In this document: positions 1 to 7,568 of the stretch, piece after piece | Layout of the letters: every line of letters starts with the position of its first letter | How positions within the stretch are numbered: position 1 is the first letter of the stretch | From: Candidatus Saccharimonadota bacterium | GTDB lineage: Bacteria; Patescibacteriota; Saccharimonadia; Saccharimonadales; Saccharimonadaceae | Assembly (NCBI GenBank): GCA_024402895.1 | Contig: JAKSSX010000001.1 | Location: 109,920-173,919, forward strand | DNA length: 64,000 nt | Reading direction: 5' to 3' | Notes under the pieces: generated by a model | What the model was told of the DNA's origin: nothing | Database searches by the model: none | What the model saw: the letters and a program-made list of their open reading frames with translations, nothing else | Made by a program: the position numbers and the translations under genes

Positions 1-1241
1 GCTACGGCGTCATATTTTGTGACGAATGGGCTAGCGGCAATAATGTGGTTACGTTCTTCGGTTGTAATGGTGCCCATGCGGCTCTGTGGTGGCAAGATTG
101 TTGCGCGTTCAACAATTTCTGGAGCACCCTTTTCGTTTTGGAAGGAAATCAATGCTTCGCCGGTACCAAGCTCAAGAATGGCTTGTTCGGTATTGAAGCT
201 TTGATTGGTGCGGAAAGCGTCGGCTGCAGCGCGAACGGTCTTTTGATCGGCTGGCGTGTAGGCACGAAGCGCGTGCTGAACGCGGTTGCCGAGCTGAGCG
301 AGAATGTCGCCCGGAATATCTGTTGGAGCCTGAGAAATAAAGTAGAGGCCGATACCGCGTGAGCGAATAAGCTTCACAATCTGGGTGATCATCTTTAGGC
401 GATAGCTAGGCATGTTATTAAATAGTAAATGAGCCTCGTCAAAGAAGAATACGAGTTTCGGTTTATCGAGATCGCCAACTTCTGGAGACTTATTGAAAAG
501 CTCGTTTAGGATCCAAAGTAGGAAAGCCGCGTAAAGGTCTGAGCTCTGGAATAACTTGACGGAATCGAGAATATTGATGACGCCGCGGCCGTCTTTGGTC
601 TGGAAGAAATCTTCGATTTCGAGCATTGGTTGGCCGAAGAATTTGTCTGCACCCTGATTTTGGAGTTGCAAAAGGCTACGCTGAATTGCGCCGATACTCT
701 GAGGAGTAATTTGGCCGTATTTAGCGTTATAATCGCTACGGTTTTCGGAAATGAACTGTAAGACTGCGCGTAAATCCGCGACAGTATTAAGTGGCAACTC
801 TTCATCCTTAGCAATAGCGAAAGCGATGGCTAGGTTGCCCTCCTGAGCCTCTGAGAGGCCGAGAATGATAGATAGGACATCAGAGCCGACACTTTCTATG
901 GTTGCGCGAAGATGATGGCCTTTCTCGCCGTAGAGATCCCAAAAACGAACTGGGTAGTTCTGGGCTTTGAAATCTTCAATGCCGAGATTATCTAGGCGCT
1001 TTTGAATCTTTTCATTAATTTCGCCTGCAAAAGCAGTGCCAGCCAAGTCGCCTTTGACATCGGCAAGAAAAACTGGAACGCCAGCGTCGGCGAAACTTTC
1101 GGCCATGACTTTTAGGGTAATGGTTTTACCGGAGCCAGATGCGCCGGTAATAAGGCCATGACGGTTTGCCATTTCTGGCAAGATAAATAGTTCTCTTTTG
1201 TCTTCGGTTTTACCGATGAGGATGCGATTATTGACAAACAT
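1..1241 (-). CDS. HerA-like ATPase (DUF853 type), C-terminus cut by window edge
   Basis: The minus-strand reading from the ATG at 1239-1241 stays open to base 1, giving at least 413 residues with the C-terminus outside the window. A Walker A GASGSGKT lies at residues 33-40 and a Walker B-like run of hydrophobics ending FFDEAH near residue 265. These mark a HerA/FtsK-like DNA-pumping ATPase of the DUF853 (YjgR) family. Such proteins are thought to act on DNA or as conjugation-like motors, but their substrate is poorly known. The start codon overlaps the stop of the upstream acidic-protein gene as TAATG, so translation is probably coupled within an operon that begins with a DUF3048 protein. The family call is good; the cellular role is open. 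Confidence 0.85.
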   Translation of the reverse strand, partial: MFVNNRILIGKTEDKRELFILPEMANRHGLITGASGSGKTITLKVMAESFADAGVPVFLADVKGDLAGTAFAGEINEKIQKRLDNLGIEDFKAQNYPVRFWDLYGEKGHHLRATIESVGSDVLSIILGLSEAQEGNLAIAFAIAKDEELPLNTVADLRAVLQFISENRSDYNAKYGQITPQSIGAIQRSLLQLQNQGADKFFGQPMLEIEDFFQTKDGRGVINILDSVKLFQSSDLYAAFLLWILNELFNKSPEVGDLDKPKLVFFFDEAHLLFNNMPSYRLKMITQIVKLIRSRGIGLYFISQAPTDIPGDILAQLGNRVQHALRAYTPADQKTVRAAADAFRTNQSFNTEQAILELGTGEALISFQNEKGAPEIVERATILPPQSRMGTITTEERNHIIAASPFVTKYDAV

Positions 1242-2296
1242 TACAAGCTATATTCCGCTCCAGCTTCCGAGAATTCACCTTCTGCTTCAGCCTCTTTTTT
1301 AGCTGTTTCAATTTTAGCTTTTTCTTCCTCGACGGTAGTGCCGTTTGCTTCTGCAGCTTCAGCGGCCTCCTTAACCTCTTCCTTCTGTTCCTCGGTCATA
1401 GAGTTATATTCAGCTTCGGCTTCATGAACGTTTGCGACGGCTTCTGCGGCTTTTTCTTGAGCCTGAGTTGCTACATCGATGGCTTTGCGAACTTCTAGCT
1501 CGTCGTCGGAATTGCGCATAGCGGAAGTAATTACTTCGCTAGCAGTGTTAGCTGCCGCTGCTGCACGCTCTTGAATTGCATTAACTTCGCTCATTGCGTT
1601 TTCGTCGCCATTTCTGATACCCTCTGCAACTTCTTCGCTTTTTGCAGCTACGGCAACAGCTTGAATCGCGGCAGATTCAGCGAGATCGTGTGGCTGATCG
1701 GCAACCTGCTCATGCGCGAAGCCCGCTACTGCGCTTTCCTCGTCATTATGCTGTTCGGTCGAGAAACGCTCGGTGTTTGCCATGTCTGCTTGAGCGTCTG
1801 GGTTCATTGCGGACTGTTCGACTGCACCGGAAATATAGTCACGTTCAACGCTTTCTTGAATATCGTCTAGATCTGGGATTTTGTCTTGGTCCCACTGCTC
1901 ATTGAACTTCTGAGCAATAGCGTTGTCGCTGTCATGCTTTTTAGTTTCTTGAGCAGAAGCTTCCATATCACTATAGCTTTCGCTTTCAGTATCAACTAAA
2001 GTATCTTCAATAATGTTACCTACGAGATTGAGGCCCTCTTGTGCGGCAACTCCTGCTGCGACTGAGGTTTCGTCTTCGACGGCGAGTTCGATAGCAGTTT
2101 CAGCAAGGCTACCTTCGGTAATGTCGCCAGCAAATGGGACTGCGTCGCCTAGACTTTCGAAGCCTGAAGCTTCTTCTGCGCTGTAGTATGGATTAAAGCT
2201 TTCGCCATTAGCGATAGCTTCCTGTTCGCGACGTGCTCTTTCGCGTGCTTCTGCACTTTCTAAACTTTCTCCTGGCATTGGGGTGCTGTTATACAT
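1241..2296 (-). CDS. Acidic Ala/Glu-rich coiled-coil protein, unknown function
   Basis: This is a 351-residue soluble protein dominated by Ala, Glu, Asp and Ser, with long helical coiled-coil stretches in the second half and no signal peptide or membrane segment. I chose the ATG at 2294-2296 because AAAGGAG sits four bases upstream; a TTG seven codons earlier has no such signal. It follows the DUF3048 gene by 11 bases and overlaps the HerA-like ATPase start by one base, so the three are very likely co-transcribed. I recognise no catalytic motif. It could be a partner or adaptor for the ATPase, by position only. Low-complexity composition makes homology searches unreliable. Confidence 0.75.
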   Translation of the reverse strand: MYNSTPMPGESLESAEARERARREQEAIANGESFNPYYSAEEASGFESLGDAVPFAGDITEGSLAETAIELAVEDETSVAAGVAAQEGLNLVGNIIEDTLVDTESESYSDMEASAQETKKHDSDNAIAQKFNEQWDQDKIPDLDDIQESVERDYISGAVEQSAMNPDAQADMANTERFSTEQHNDEESAVAGFAHEQVADQPHDLAESAAIQAVAVAAKSEEVAEGIRNGDENAMSEVNAIQERAAAAANTASEVITSAMRNSDDELEVRKAIDVATQAQEKAAEAVANVHEAEAEYNSMTEEQKEEVKEAAEAAEANGTTVEEEKAKIETAKKEAEAEGEFSEAGAEYSL

Positions 2297-2307
2297 AAAT
2301 CTCCTTT

Positions 2308-3576
2308 CTACTCCCAAGTTACCTTATTGTTGCTTGGATAAAGAGTAATCCAGGTTTGCCCACGATTGAGCTGGATGTCATTACCGCTTGCATCGACGAA
2401 TTTTAATTCTGAATTTTTATCTGCGCGAGACCAGCGAGCCGAAATGACGCCGCCGTTTTGGAAGATTGTCGCGTCGCCAGTGCCGGTGGTCGTGTAATCG
2501 GCATACTGAGCTTCGCTAGAACGGGATACGGAATTGACTTTCATAGCAACGACTACGTCTGGCGCGTTCTGTGTTTTGGCGCCGCTTTCACTAACGCTAT
2601 AGTGTGCGCCGCCCTGAACGTAGCCACGTAGGTATTTATTGGTGTTTGCGTCGTAATTGTAGACTGGGCTATAGAGATTACTGCCTATGCCAATAGTGAT
2701 TTTGTTAGCTTTTTGAGCTGGAGCGACTGGAGCTACATCTGGTTTTACGCGAGCGAAGCCATTGAATTCGCTAGTACGATAGCCTTTGCTAAAGTTGAGC
2801 TCATCAAGCATGCTAAAGCGAGTGTAGACATTATGTGGCGATGCGCGATTGCGAATGCGCCAGTAGGTCTTAGCGTTATAGAACTGATCAATGTCGCGGA
2901 ACTCAGAATTGCCGCGGATGGTCTTGAGCGCGTTGTCACTGCCGCCAACGTGAGCGATTGAGCAATGATAAGGTTTTGCCATTTCGACGAAAGTTAGACG
3001 AACGCTACGAACTGGGCCAATATAATTTGGCTTAGCTTCTTGGAAGATAGCTAGGAAGCGCGTAATGCCGCCTTCGGCAATTGCTTCGTAGATAACGCCA
3101 GCTTCGTTGAGGCCGGATTGCGGGCGAGCAGCTGGACTGTTTTCGATCATAATACAAGTTGCGGCCTGGGTCGGAATGTCTTTATTGCTGACTTCTTTGC
3201 CGGTTAGATGGGAGTAGTAGATTTCGTCAGCTTTCGTCTGGCTAGCCTCAATGGAATCTAGCTCGGTAGTGCTGGTTTTGTTCTGCAAGAAGAACCATAT
3301 ACCGCAGCCGATTAATGCGACCAAAAAAGCCGTCAAGAATAAGCGACCGAGAGCGGTTTTGATTTTATGTTTTGTCTCTGCTTTATGTTCGGCTTTTTCG
3401 CGTCTTTTCTTGGCGGACTTCTTCTCTTTTAATTCGGATTCGTCGATATCGTCGGTGTCTTTTAAGAAATCTTCGACGTCATTGTTTTTGTTGCTATAAA
3501 GATTTGCAAGTGTTTCATTTTTTTGCTGAGTACTACGTTTCTTAATGTTGCCGTAGTAATGTTGCTTGCTATTCAT
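2308..3576 (-). CDS. DUF3048-domain membrane-anchored protein (YerB-like)
   Basis: The 422 residues start with a charged Lys-rich cytoplasmic part (1-75), then one membrane segment (about 76-97), then an extracytoplasmic region with the DUF3048 two-part fold. Phrases typical of that family are the IENSPAARPQSGL-type N-terminal segment and the SVRLTFVEMA segment. YerB of Bacillus is the best-known relative and its function is not settled; an envelope role is likely from topology. The mRNA looks leaderless: a TATAAT box ends six bases before the ATG. It is the first gene of the operon leading to the acidic protein and the HerA-like ATPase. Confidence 0.85.
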   Translation of the reverse strand: MNSKQHYYGNIKKRSTQQKNETLANLYSNKNNDVEDFLKDTDDIDESELKEKKSAKKRREKAEHKAETKHKIKTALGRLFLTAFLVALIGCGIWFFLQNKTSTTELDSIEASQTKADEIYYSHLTGKEVSNKDIPTQAATCIMIENSPAARPQSGLNEAGVIYEAIAEGGITRFLAIFQEAKPNYIGPVRSVRLTFVEMAKPYHCSIAHVGGSDNALKTIRGNSEFRDIDQFYNAKTYWRIRNRASPHNVYTRFSMLDELNFSKGYRTSEFNGFARVKPDVAPVAPAQKANKITIGIGSNLYSPVYNYDANTNKYLRGYVQGGAHYSVSESGAKTQNAPDVVVAMKVNSVSRSSEAQYADYTTTGTGDATIFQNGGVISARWSRADKNSELKFVDASGNDIQLNRGQTWITLYPSNNKVTWE

Positions 3577-3583
3577 ATCTTAA

Positions 3584-4129
3584 TTATAGCATAAGCTTTG
3601 CGTAGATAACGGTATCGTAAAACTTGTCTTCAAGGACCTGATCTTCGCGTAAAATAGCTTCTTTTTCGTAACCGCAACGTTCGGCGACGGCGCAGGAGGC
3701 GGCATTTTCTGGCGCGGCTAAAATTGCGATGCGATGCATGTCTAATTTATCGAAAAGTAGCTCGGTTAAAGCTTTGACGCAGGTGGTCATAATGCCCTTG
3801 CCGGTCATTGCGGAATCTAGCCAATAACCGATTTCGCACTTTTTGTTCATTTTTGAAACATGCATTACTTCAATGCTGCCAGCAAACTGATTGTCGTAGA
3901 AAATATCGTAGCAATAGTTGGTCTTTTCCTCGAACTCTTTGACTTTGCTGCGCTGGAATTCGGCCATCATTTCGGCGTTTGCTTCTGGAGCGTCGTAATA
4001 ATGAACCCAAGGTAGCCATGGTAATAATTTGTCGCGACTTTTGATGGCGCTGTTGTATTTTTCTTTTGCCCATTTTTCGTCGGCAATGCGTATTGTAATA
4101 TTTTCGTTGATTTTTATTTCTTTTTCCAT
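3584..4129 (-). CDS. GNAT family N-acetyltransferase (RimJ/RimL type)
   Basis: The 181-residue protein has the acetyl-CoA loop region (GYWLDSAMTGKGI) and the downstream alpha/beta pattern with an ...ENAASCAVAERCGY segment, as in RimJ/RimL-like acetyltransferases that modify ribosomal protein N-termini or small substrates. The start at 4127-4129 is preceded by AGGAGG four bases upstream; an in-frame ATG nine codons earlier lies inside the intergenic hairpin and is unlikely. It lies downstream of gltX on the same strand. The substrate cannot be read from the sequence. Confidence 0.85.
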   Translation of the reverse strand: MEKEIKINENITIRIADEKWAKEKYNSAIKSRDKLLPWLPWVHYYDAPEANAEMMAEFQRSKVKEFEEKTNYCYDIFYDNQFAGSIEVMHVSKMNKKCEIGYWLDSAMTGKGIMTTCVKALTELLFDKLDMHRIAILAAPENAASCAVAERCGYEKEAILREDQVLEDKFYDTVIYAKLML

Positions 4130-4146
4130 TTTTCCTCCTAATAAAT

Positions 4147-4170
4147 ATGCCGCCAATTGCTTGACGGCAT
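4147..4170 (-). terminator. Perfect 10-bp hairpin with GCAA tetraloop between gltX and acetyltransferase
   Basis: Read on the minus strand, the 24 bases fold into ten pairs (one G-U) closed by a GCAA GNRA loop. No U-run follows; the next bases are ATTTATT and then the Shine-Dalgarno of the acetyltransferase. It may be a partial terminator or an mRNA-stabilising or processing hairpin within the operon. Confidence 0.5.
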
Positions 4171-4176
4171 TTGTGA

Positions 4177-5622
4177 TTAATCGCGGGCGTATGCAGTGAT
4201 TACTGCGTTCATGCGAGCGAGGCTACGTTCGCGTCCGAGAACGCTGAGCGTATCGTGTAATGCCGGGCTGAATGGTGCGAAGCTGACAGAAAGACGGATG
4301 AGGCCGAATAGTTCTGCTGGTTTGCGACCGGTCTCAGCGAGTAGTTCGTTGAGCGCGTTTTGAAGGTTCTCTGCGGACCAATCTTCTACTGCGCGAAGTT
4401 TTTCTACACCAGCGCGAAGAATGTCTTGGATTTCCTGTTCGGAAAGCTTCTTGAGAGCCTTATTGGACTCAATCATAGTCATATCGACAGCTGGATCTGC
4501 GAAGAAATAGCTAGTCATACTCTTGAGGTCGCCGAGAGTTTTGAGGCGATCGTAAATGATGCTGAAAATGCGGAATTTGTAATCGTCGTCAGAATTTGCG
4601 GCTGCTTCTGGCCAGAAATCTTTGGTACGGTTGTAGAGTGCGCGAGCATCTTCTGTGAAGAGCTTGCGAATCCACTGACCGTTGAGCCAGATAAGTTTTT
4701 GCTCGTCGTAGCGAGCGCCAGCGTGCTGAATGCGGTTAATTTCGAATTTCTCAATAAGGTCTTCACGACTATAAATTTCCTCTTCAGTGCCGTCGTTCCA
4801 GCCGAGGCATGCGAGGAAGTTTAGCATAGCTTCTGGAAGGATGCCGTCTGCGCGATAATCTACCGCAGACTTTGCACCGTCGCGCTTGCCGAGCTTCTTG
4901 TTACCGCTAGGTGCGAGAATGTGTGGCAAGTGAACAAACTTTGGCGTTTCTAGGCCGAGAGCTTCGTAGATTGCGAGGTAGTTGCCCATGCTTGGCAAAT
5001 ATTCCTGACCGCGGAAAATGTGGGTGATACCCATAGTTGCATCGTCGACAATATGTGCAAAGTTATAGGTTGGCAAACCGTCTGCCTTGATGAGAATAAT
5101 ATCGTCCTGCGTTTCTGGAAGCATAACTTTGTCGCCAAAAACCTCGTCATGATAGCTACGCTCTTTTGGCTCTGCCTTGAAGCGAAGTGGCATGCCTGGC
5201 TCCCATTCTGGAGTGTTTTCTGGGCGATAGTTGCGATATAGGAAAGCCTGCTTGTTTTTGTTAGCTTCCTCGCGATACTGAGCGATAGTTTCGCTAGGAG
5301 TTGGGTCAGCATAAGCGCGACCGGCAGCGATAAGCTTCTTTGCCCATTCGATGTAGATTTCTTGGCGCTGGGTCTGGAAATATGGACCGTGATCGCCGCC
5401 TCTTTCTGGGCCCTCGTCCCAGTCGAGACCAATCCACTGAAGAGTGTCTTCGATAAGCTCGGTTGCGCCTTCTACGTAGCGAGCGCGATCGGTATCTTCG
5501 ATGCGCAAAATATAGGTACCCTGCTCCTTCTTTGCGACGAGGTATGGGTAAATTGCTGAACGTAGGTTGCCGATATGAATGTAGCCGGTCGGCGACGGCG
5601 CAAAACGAGTGACGATTTTCAT
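4177..5622 (-). CDS. gltX: Glutamyl-tRNA synthetase
   Basis: This is a class I aminoacyl-tRNA synthetase of 481 residues that charges tRNA-Glu with glutamate in the cytoplasm. The HIGH-type signature appears as HIGN at residues 16-19 after FAPSPTGY, and the KMSKS-type loop as KLGKR at about 243-247. The length is normal. tRNA-Gln is also in this window, but whether this enzyme is discriminating cannot be told. The mRNA appears leaderless: TATAAT ends seven bases before the ATG. The divergent coiled-coil gene starts its own promoter about 30 bases away. Confidence 0.97.
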   Translation of the reverse strand: MKIVTRFAPSPTGYIHIGNLRSAIYPYLVAKKEQGTYILRIEDTDRARYVEGATELIEDTLQWIGLDWDEGPERGGDHGPYFQTQRQEIYIEWAKKLIAAGRAYADPTPSETIAQYREEANKNKQAFLYRNYRPENTPEWEPGMPLRFKAEPKERSYHDEVFGDKVMLPETQDDIILIKADGLPTYNFAHIVDDATMGITHIFRGQEYLPSMGNYLAIYEALGLETPKFVHLPHILAPSGNKKLGKRDGAKSAVDYRADGILPEAMLNFLACLGWNDGTEEEIYSREDLIEKFEINRIQHAGARYDEQKLIWLNGQWIRKLFTEDARALYNRTKDFWPEAAANSDDDYKFRIFSIIYDRLKTLGDLKSMTSYFFADPAVDMTMIESNKALKKLSEQEIQDILRAGVEKLRAVEDWSAENLQNALNELLAETGRKPAELFGLIRLSVSFAPFSPALHDTLSVLGRERSLARMNAVITAYARD

Positions 5623-5652
5623 ATCTGTTATTATACCATCTTTTTGGTTTTA

Positions 5653-5681
5653 TTGACAAATAATATAAAGTATGCTATAAT
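5653..5681 (+). promoter_or_regulatory. Consensus sigma-70-type promoter
   Basis: TTGACA at 5653-5658 and TATAAT at 5676-5681 are separated by exactly 17 bases, both perfect matches to the housekeeping consensus. It drives the small coiled-coil gene on the plus strand. Confidence 0.85.
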
Positions 5682-5741
5682 AAAAAGATGGTAGTTCTTT
5701 AAGGTAGTTTTCTTGCCATTCCGTTAAAGGGGGAATTTTGA

Positions 5742-6009
5742 ATGAAGAATGTCGATCAGCAGGTTGCTGATATGATATAAAGATATGGATATGCAGGCAG
5801 AGGCAATGAATCAGCAGGTTGCTGAAATCAATGCTAGTATTGCCATTGGAATCGAAAGAATTAAGAAAATCACCGTAAGCGAAGAGTCGCTTGCGAAAAT
5901 ACGTAATAGCGTGCAGGTTGTGCGTGAAGTAACGGATCAGACGAATCGTGCATTAGCAGATGCAAATGCTGCCATAGAAGGCGCGCGTTCGATTAAGGTC
6001 GCAATTTAA
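5742..6009 (+). CDS. Small coiled-coil protein gene with an apparent single-base frameshift
   Basis: A strong Shine-Dalgarno (AAAGGGGG) precedes the ATG at 5742, but that frame stops at 5778-5780 after 12 codons. The next frame is open from 5776 to the stop at 6007-6009 and contains an ATG at 5785 (74 residues) with no ribosome binding site. Removing one base near 5776-5779 would join them into one 88-residue helical protein. The joined part carries a repeated motif (DQQVAD in the first piece, NQQVAE in the second). A perfect promoter upstream and a terminator at 6051 make this a stand-alone transcription unit. Options are a sequencing indel, a genuine mutation, or programmed frameshifting. 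Function unknown; methyl-accepting-like heptads are only a resemblance. Confidence 0.55.
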
Positions 6010-6050
6010 GTAAGCAGGCCAAAAGAAAACTACCAAAGACATTCATGCCA

Positions 6051-6077
6051 GGCCCCGCGGTGCGGGGTCATTTTTAT
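6051..6077 (+). terminator. Intrinsic terminator
   Basis: CCCCGC, loop GGT and GCGGGG form the core of an eight-pair stem, followed by ATTTTTATT. It ends the coiled-coil gene transcript. Confidence 0.8.
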
Positions 6078-6091
6078 TATCTAAAAGCATT

Positions 6092-6119
6092 AAAAAACCG
6101 CCCCTCGAAAGGGACGGTT
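6092..6119 (-). terminator. Intrinsic terminator with UUCG loop
   Basis: On the minus strand a ten-pair stem (one G-U) closes on a UUCG tetraloop and is followed by a run of T. It lies directly after the lipoprotein gene that ends at 6145. Confidence 0.8.
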
Positions 6120-6144
6120 CTGTGAAGATAATAGCGCCTAGCGG

Positions 6145-6981
6145 TTAGAACTCGTAATCGTCAGGAATGAATGTGACGTCTGTTCTGCCGACTGATCTAG
6201 TGAAAGCATCCCAGTTGTTTTCGTCTGGATTTCCAGTGCTATTGTAGGAAGGATTCTCGTACCAGCCTACAGATATACTGCCGTCAGAGTTCGCTGTTAC
6301 CTTGAGCATTCTAAGTTCATAGCATGCGTGACCGACATAAGGCCAAACTACTATAGCGTAGCGTGTGTCGCTTGCAATTACTGTTTCGGAATACTCAATG
6401 TAGTAGCCCTGACCAGTAATCCATGAATCGAATGCTCCGAGTTCTGCCTCGGCTGCTGCTCTCAAATCTTCCATTGTAACTACGGGAGTAGGTGCCTCTG
6501 TTGGAGCCACTGTAGGAGCTGTAGTTGGAGCCTGCGTTGGAGGTGCAGGTGGTGCTTCAGTAGGTGGAGCTGGAGGATTAGTTGGAGCTGTTGTTGGCGC
6601 CTGGGTAGGTGGAGGAGGTGCCTGCGTTGTAGCAGGTGGTGCTGTTGGTGCCGTAGTCGCTGTAGGGGCCTGCGTAGTTGTAGGCGCTGTTGTTGACGTA
6701 GGCGCTGTTGTCGGTGTTGTTGTTGGCGTAGCCGTTGGTGTTGGAGTTGGCGTAGAAGTTGTAGTTACTTCAATATCCGCTCCGTCATCGATGTCCGCAT
6801 TAGGCTCATCTGGCATATCCAATTCTTCCATAGTAGAGTTGTCCTCTGCCTGCAAAGCTGCTGGCTTCTCGTCTTCGCCGCATGCTGTAAGCATAGTGAG
6901 ACAAAGGCTGAGAATGATAGCTATGCTAATTACCTTCATAAGTCTTGAGGTAAGAAGCTTGTTTTTTGTTTCCTTTTTCAT
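6145..6981 (-). CDS. Secreted Thr/Pro-rich lipoprotein, unknown function
   Basis: The 278-residue protein begins with a lipoprotein signal peptide with lipobox LTAC (Cys at residue 34). An acidic stretch follows, then about 110 residues of Thr/Pro/Ala repeats of the APTTAPT type, typical of an extended surface stalk that may be glycosylated. A compact C-terminal domain of about 95 residues with two Cys sites and several Trp and Tyr residues follows; I do not recognise it. I prefer the ATG at 6979-6981 because the signal peptide then has a normal n-region and AAAGGA lies upstream. An in-frame ATG at 7042-7044 would add 21 residues. The promoter at 7130-7158 gives a 140-base leader containing a perfect hairpin. 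Confidence 0.75.
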   Translation of the reverse strand: MKKETKNKLLTSRLMKVISIAIILSLCLTMLTACGEDEKPAALQAEDNSTMEELDMPDEPNADIDDGADIEVTTTSTPTPTPTATPTTTPTTAPTSTTAPTTTQAPTATTAPTAPPATTQAPPPPTQAPTTAPTNPPAPPTEAPPAPPTQAPTTAPTVAPTEAPTPVVTMEDLRAAAEAELGAFDSWITGQGYYIEYSETVIASDTRYAIVVWPYVGHACYELRMLKVTANSDGSISVGWYENPSYNSTGNPDENNWDAFTRSVGRTDVTFIPDDYEF

Positions 6982-7089
6982 ACTTTTACCAGTCCTTTCG
7001 AGTTTGGTCTTGAAAATTCCGAACACTTCATAAGATTCGCACATAAAGAAAAAAGATTCTCCTTCTCCCTCAATCTTCTAAATGTGCAA

Positions 7090-7120
7090 TTTAATCGATG
7101 AATGTGATCTATCGATTAAA
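7090..7120 (-). other. Perfect inverted repeat at the 5' end of the lipoprotein mRNA
   Basis: Two ten-base arms, TTTAATCGAT and ATCGATTAAA, are separated by 11 bases and lie just after the predicted start of transcription of the lipoprotein gene. They could stabilise the transcript or serve as an operator. Confidence 0.6.
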
Positions 7121-7129
7121 ACTGTGGTT

Positions 7130-7158
7130 ATTATGCCACATAGTTTAGAATGTTTCAA
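7130..7158 (-). promoter_or_regulatory. Promoter of lipoprotein gene
   Basis: On the minus strand TTGAAA (7153-7158) and CATAAT (7130-7135) are 17 bases apart. Transcription would begin near 7122, divergent from the RNA gene. Confidence 0.6.
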
Positions 7159-7175
7159 GCATTAATACTTTGACG

Positions 7176-7204
7176 TTGACGGAAAAGCGATATTGTGGTT
7201 TAAT
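7176..7204 (+). promoter_or_regulatory. Promoter of structured RNA gene
   Basis: TTGACG at 7176-7181 and TTTAAT at 7199-7204 have a 17-base spacer. The predicted start, about seven bases on, coincides with the first base pairs of the closing helix of the RNA. Confidence 0.7.
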
Positions 7205-7210
7205 GGGCAA

Positions 7211-7552
7211 ATGTGGTTCTTTTAGGCGGCTTTTTATACAATCTTTCTTTCGAAGTTTGTTAATTGTACATTGCGGTAAAAAAGAGGTTTTTATGAAAGC
7301 AAGTTAAATGTAGTTTTAGCTTGCAAAGCCAACGATCGAGATTTGGAATTGCCAAATGGTTAGGATTTTAAAATATGGGCACACGAGGTTCGTGATGCGC
7401 CACAAATCCAGAATCGGTCATGATGCTTCTAGTTAGAGTTGTTTACTCTACGGTCATAGAAGTGCTCGCTGGTTGCGAGGTTTTCGAACATTTCGTCCGC
7501 CTGAAAGAACCCACCTCTAATATATGCCCCGTCATCTGGCGGGGCTCTTTTT
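7211..7552 (+). ncRNA. Candidate structured non-coding RNA, about 340 nt, family unknown
   Basis: No convincing open reading frame covers this stretch, yet it has a promoter, a terminator and extensive pairing. The 5' end (7213-7229) pairs with 7497-7514 in a helix of 17 pairs with one bulge and one G-U. Inside are hairpins at 7230-7284 (CTTTTTA with TAAAAAAG, enclosing TACAAT with ATTGTA), 7299-7324, 7341-7357 (ATTTGG loop CCAAAT), 7363-7409 (GGATTT with AAATCC, enclosing a CACGA/TCGTG hairpin), 7426-7462 (enclosing a five-pair stem with a seven-base loop) and 7465-7479. The terminator stem is GCCCCG/CGGGGC at 7526-7545 with a T-rich tail. I do not see the conserved cores of RNase P, tmRNA, SRP or 6S RNA. 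Pairing was found by eye, not by energy folding. Confidence 0.65.
7526..7552 (+). terminator. Intrinsic terminator of the RNA gene
   Basis: A GCCCCG/CGGGGC stem with an eight-base loop is followed by TCTTTTT. The next gene's -10 box starts five bases further on. Confidence 0.8.
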
Positions 7553-7568
7553 ATGCTATAATTCGCTT

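Noticed and set aside
6481..6770. Tandem DNA repeat in the lipoprotein gene as a mobile or CRISPR-like array
   Set aside because: The repetition is of short Thr/Pro/Ala codons in frame with variable units and no spacers; it is a protein stalk.
7213..7552. tmRNA or RNase P RNA at the structured RNA locus
   Set aside because: There is no tRNA-like acceptor with CCA end and no tag frame for tmRNA, and the GAAAGUCC-like and ACAGAA-like conserved segments of RNase P are missing.
7524..7568. Earlier start for the membrane-anchored protein
   Set aside because: The extra codons fall in the terminator stem of the RNA gene and upstream of the -10 box that sets a leaderless start at 7569.
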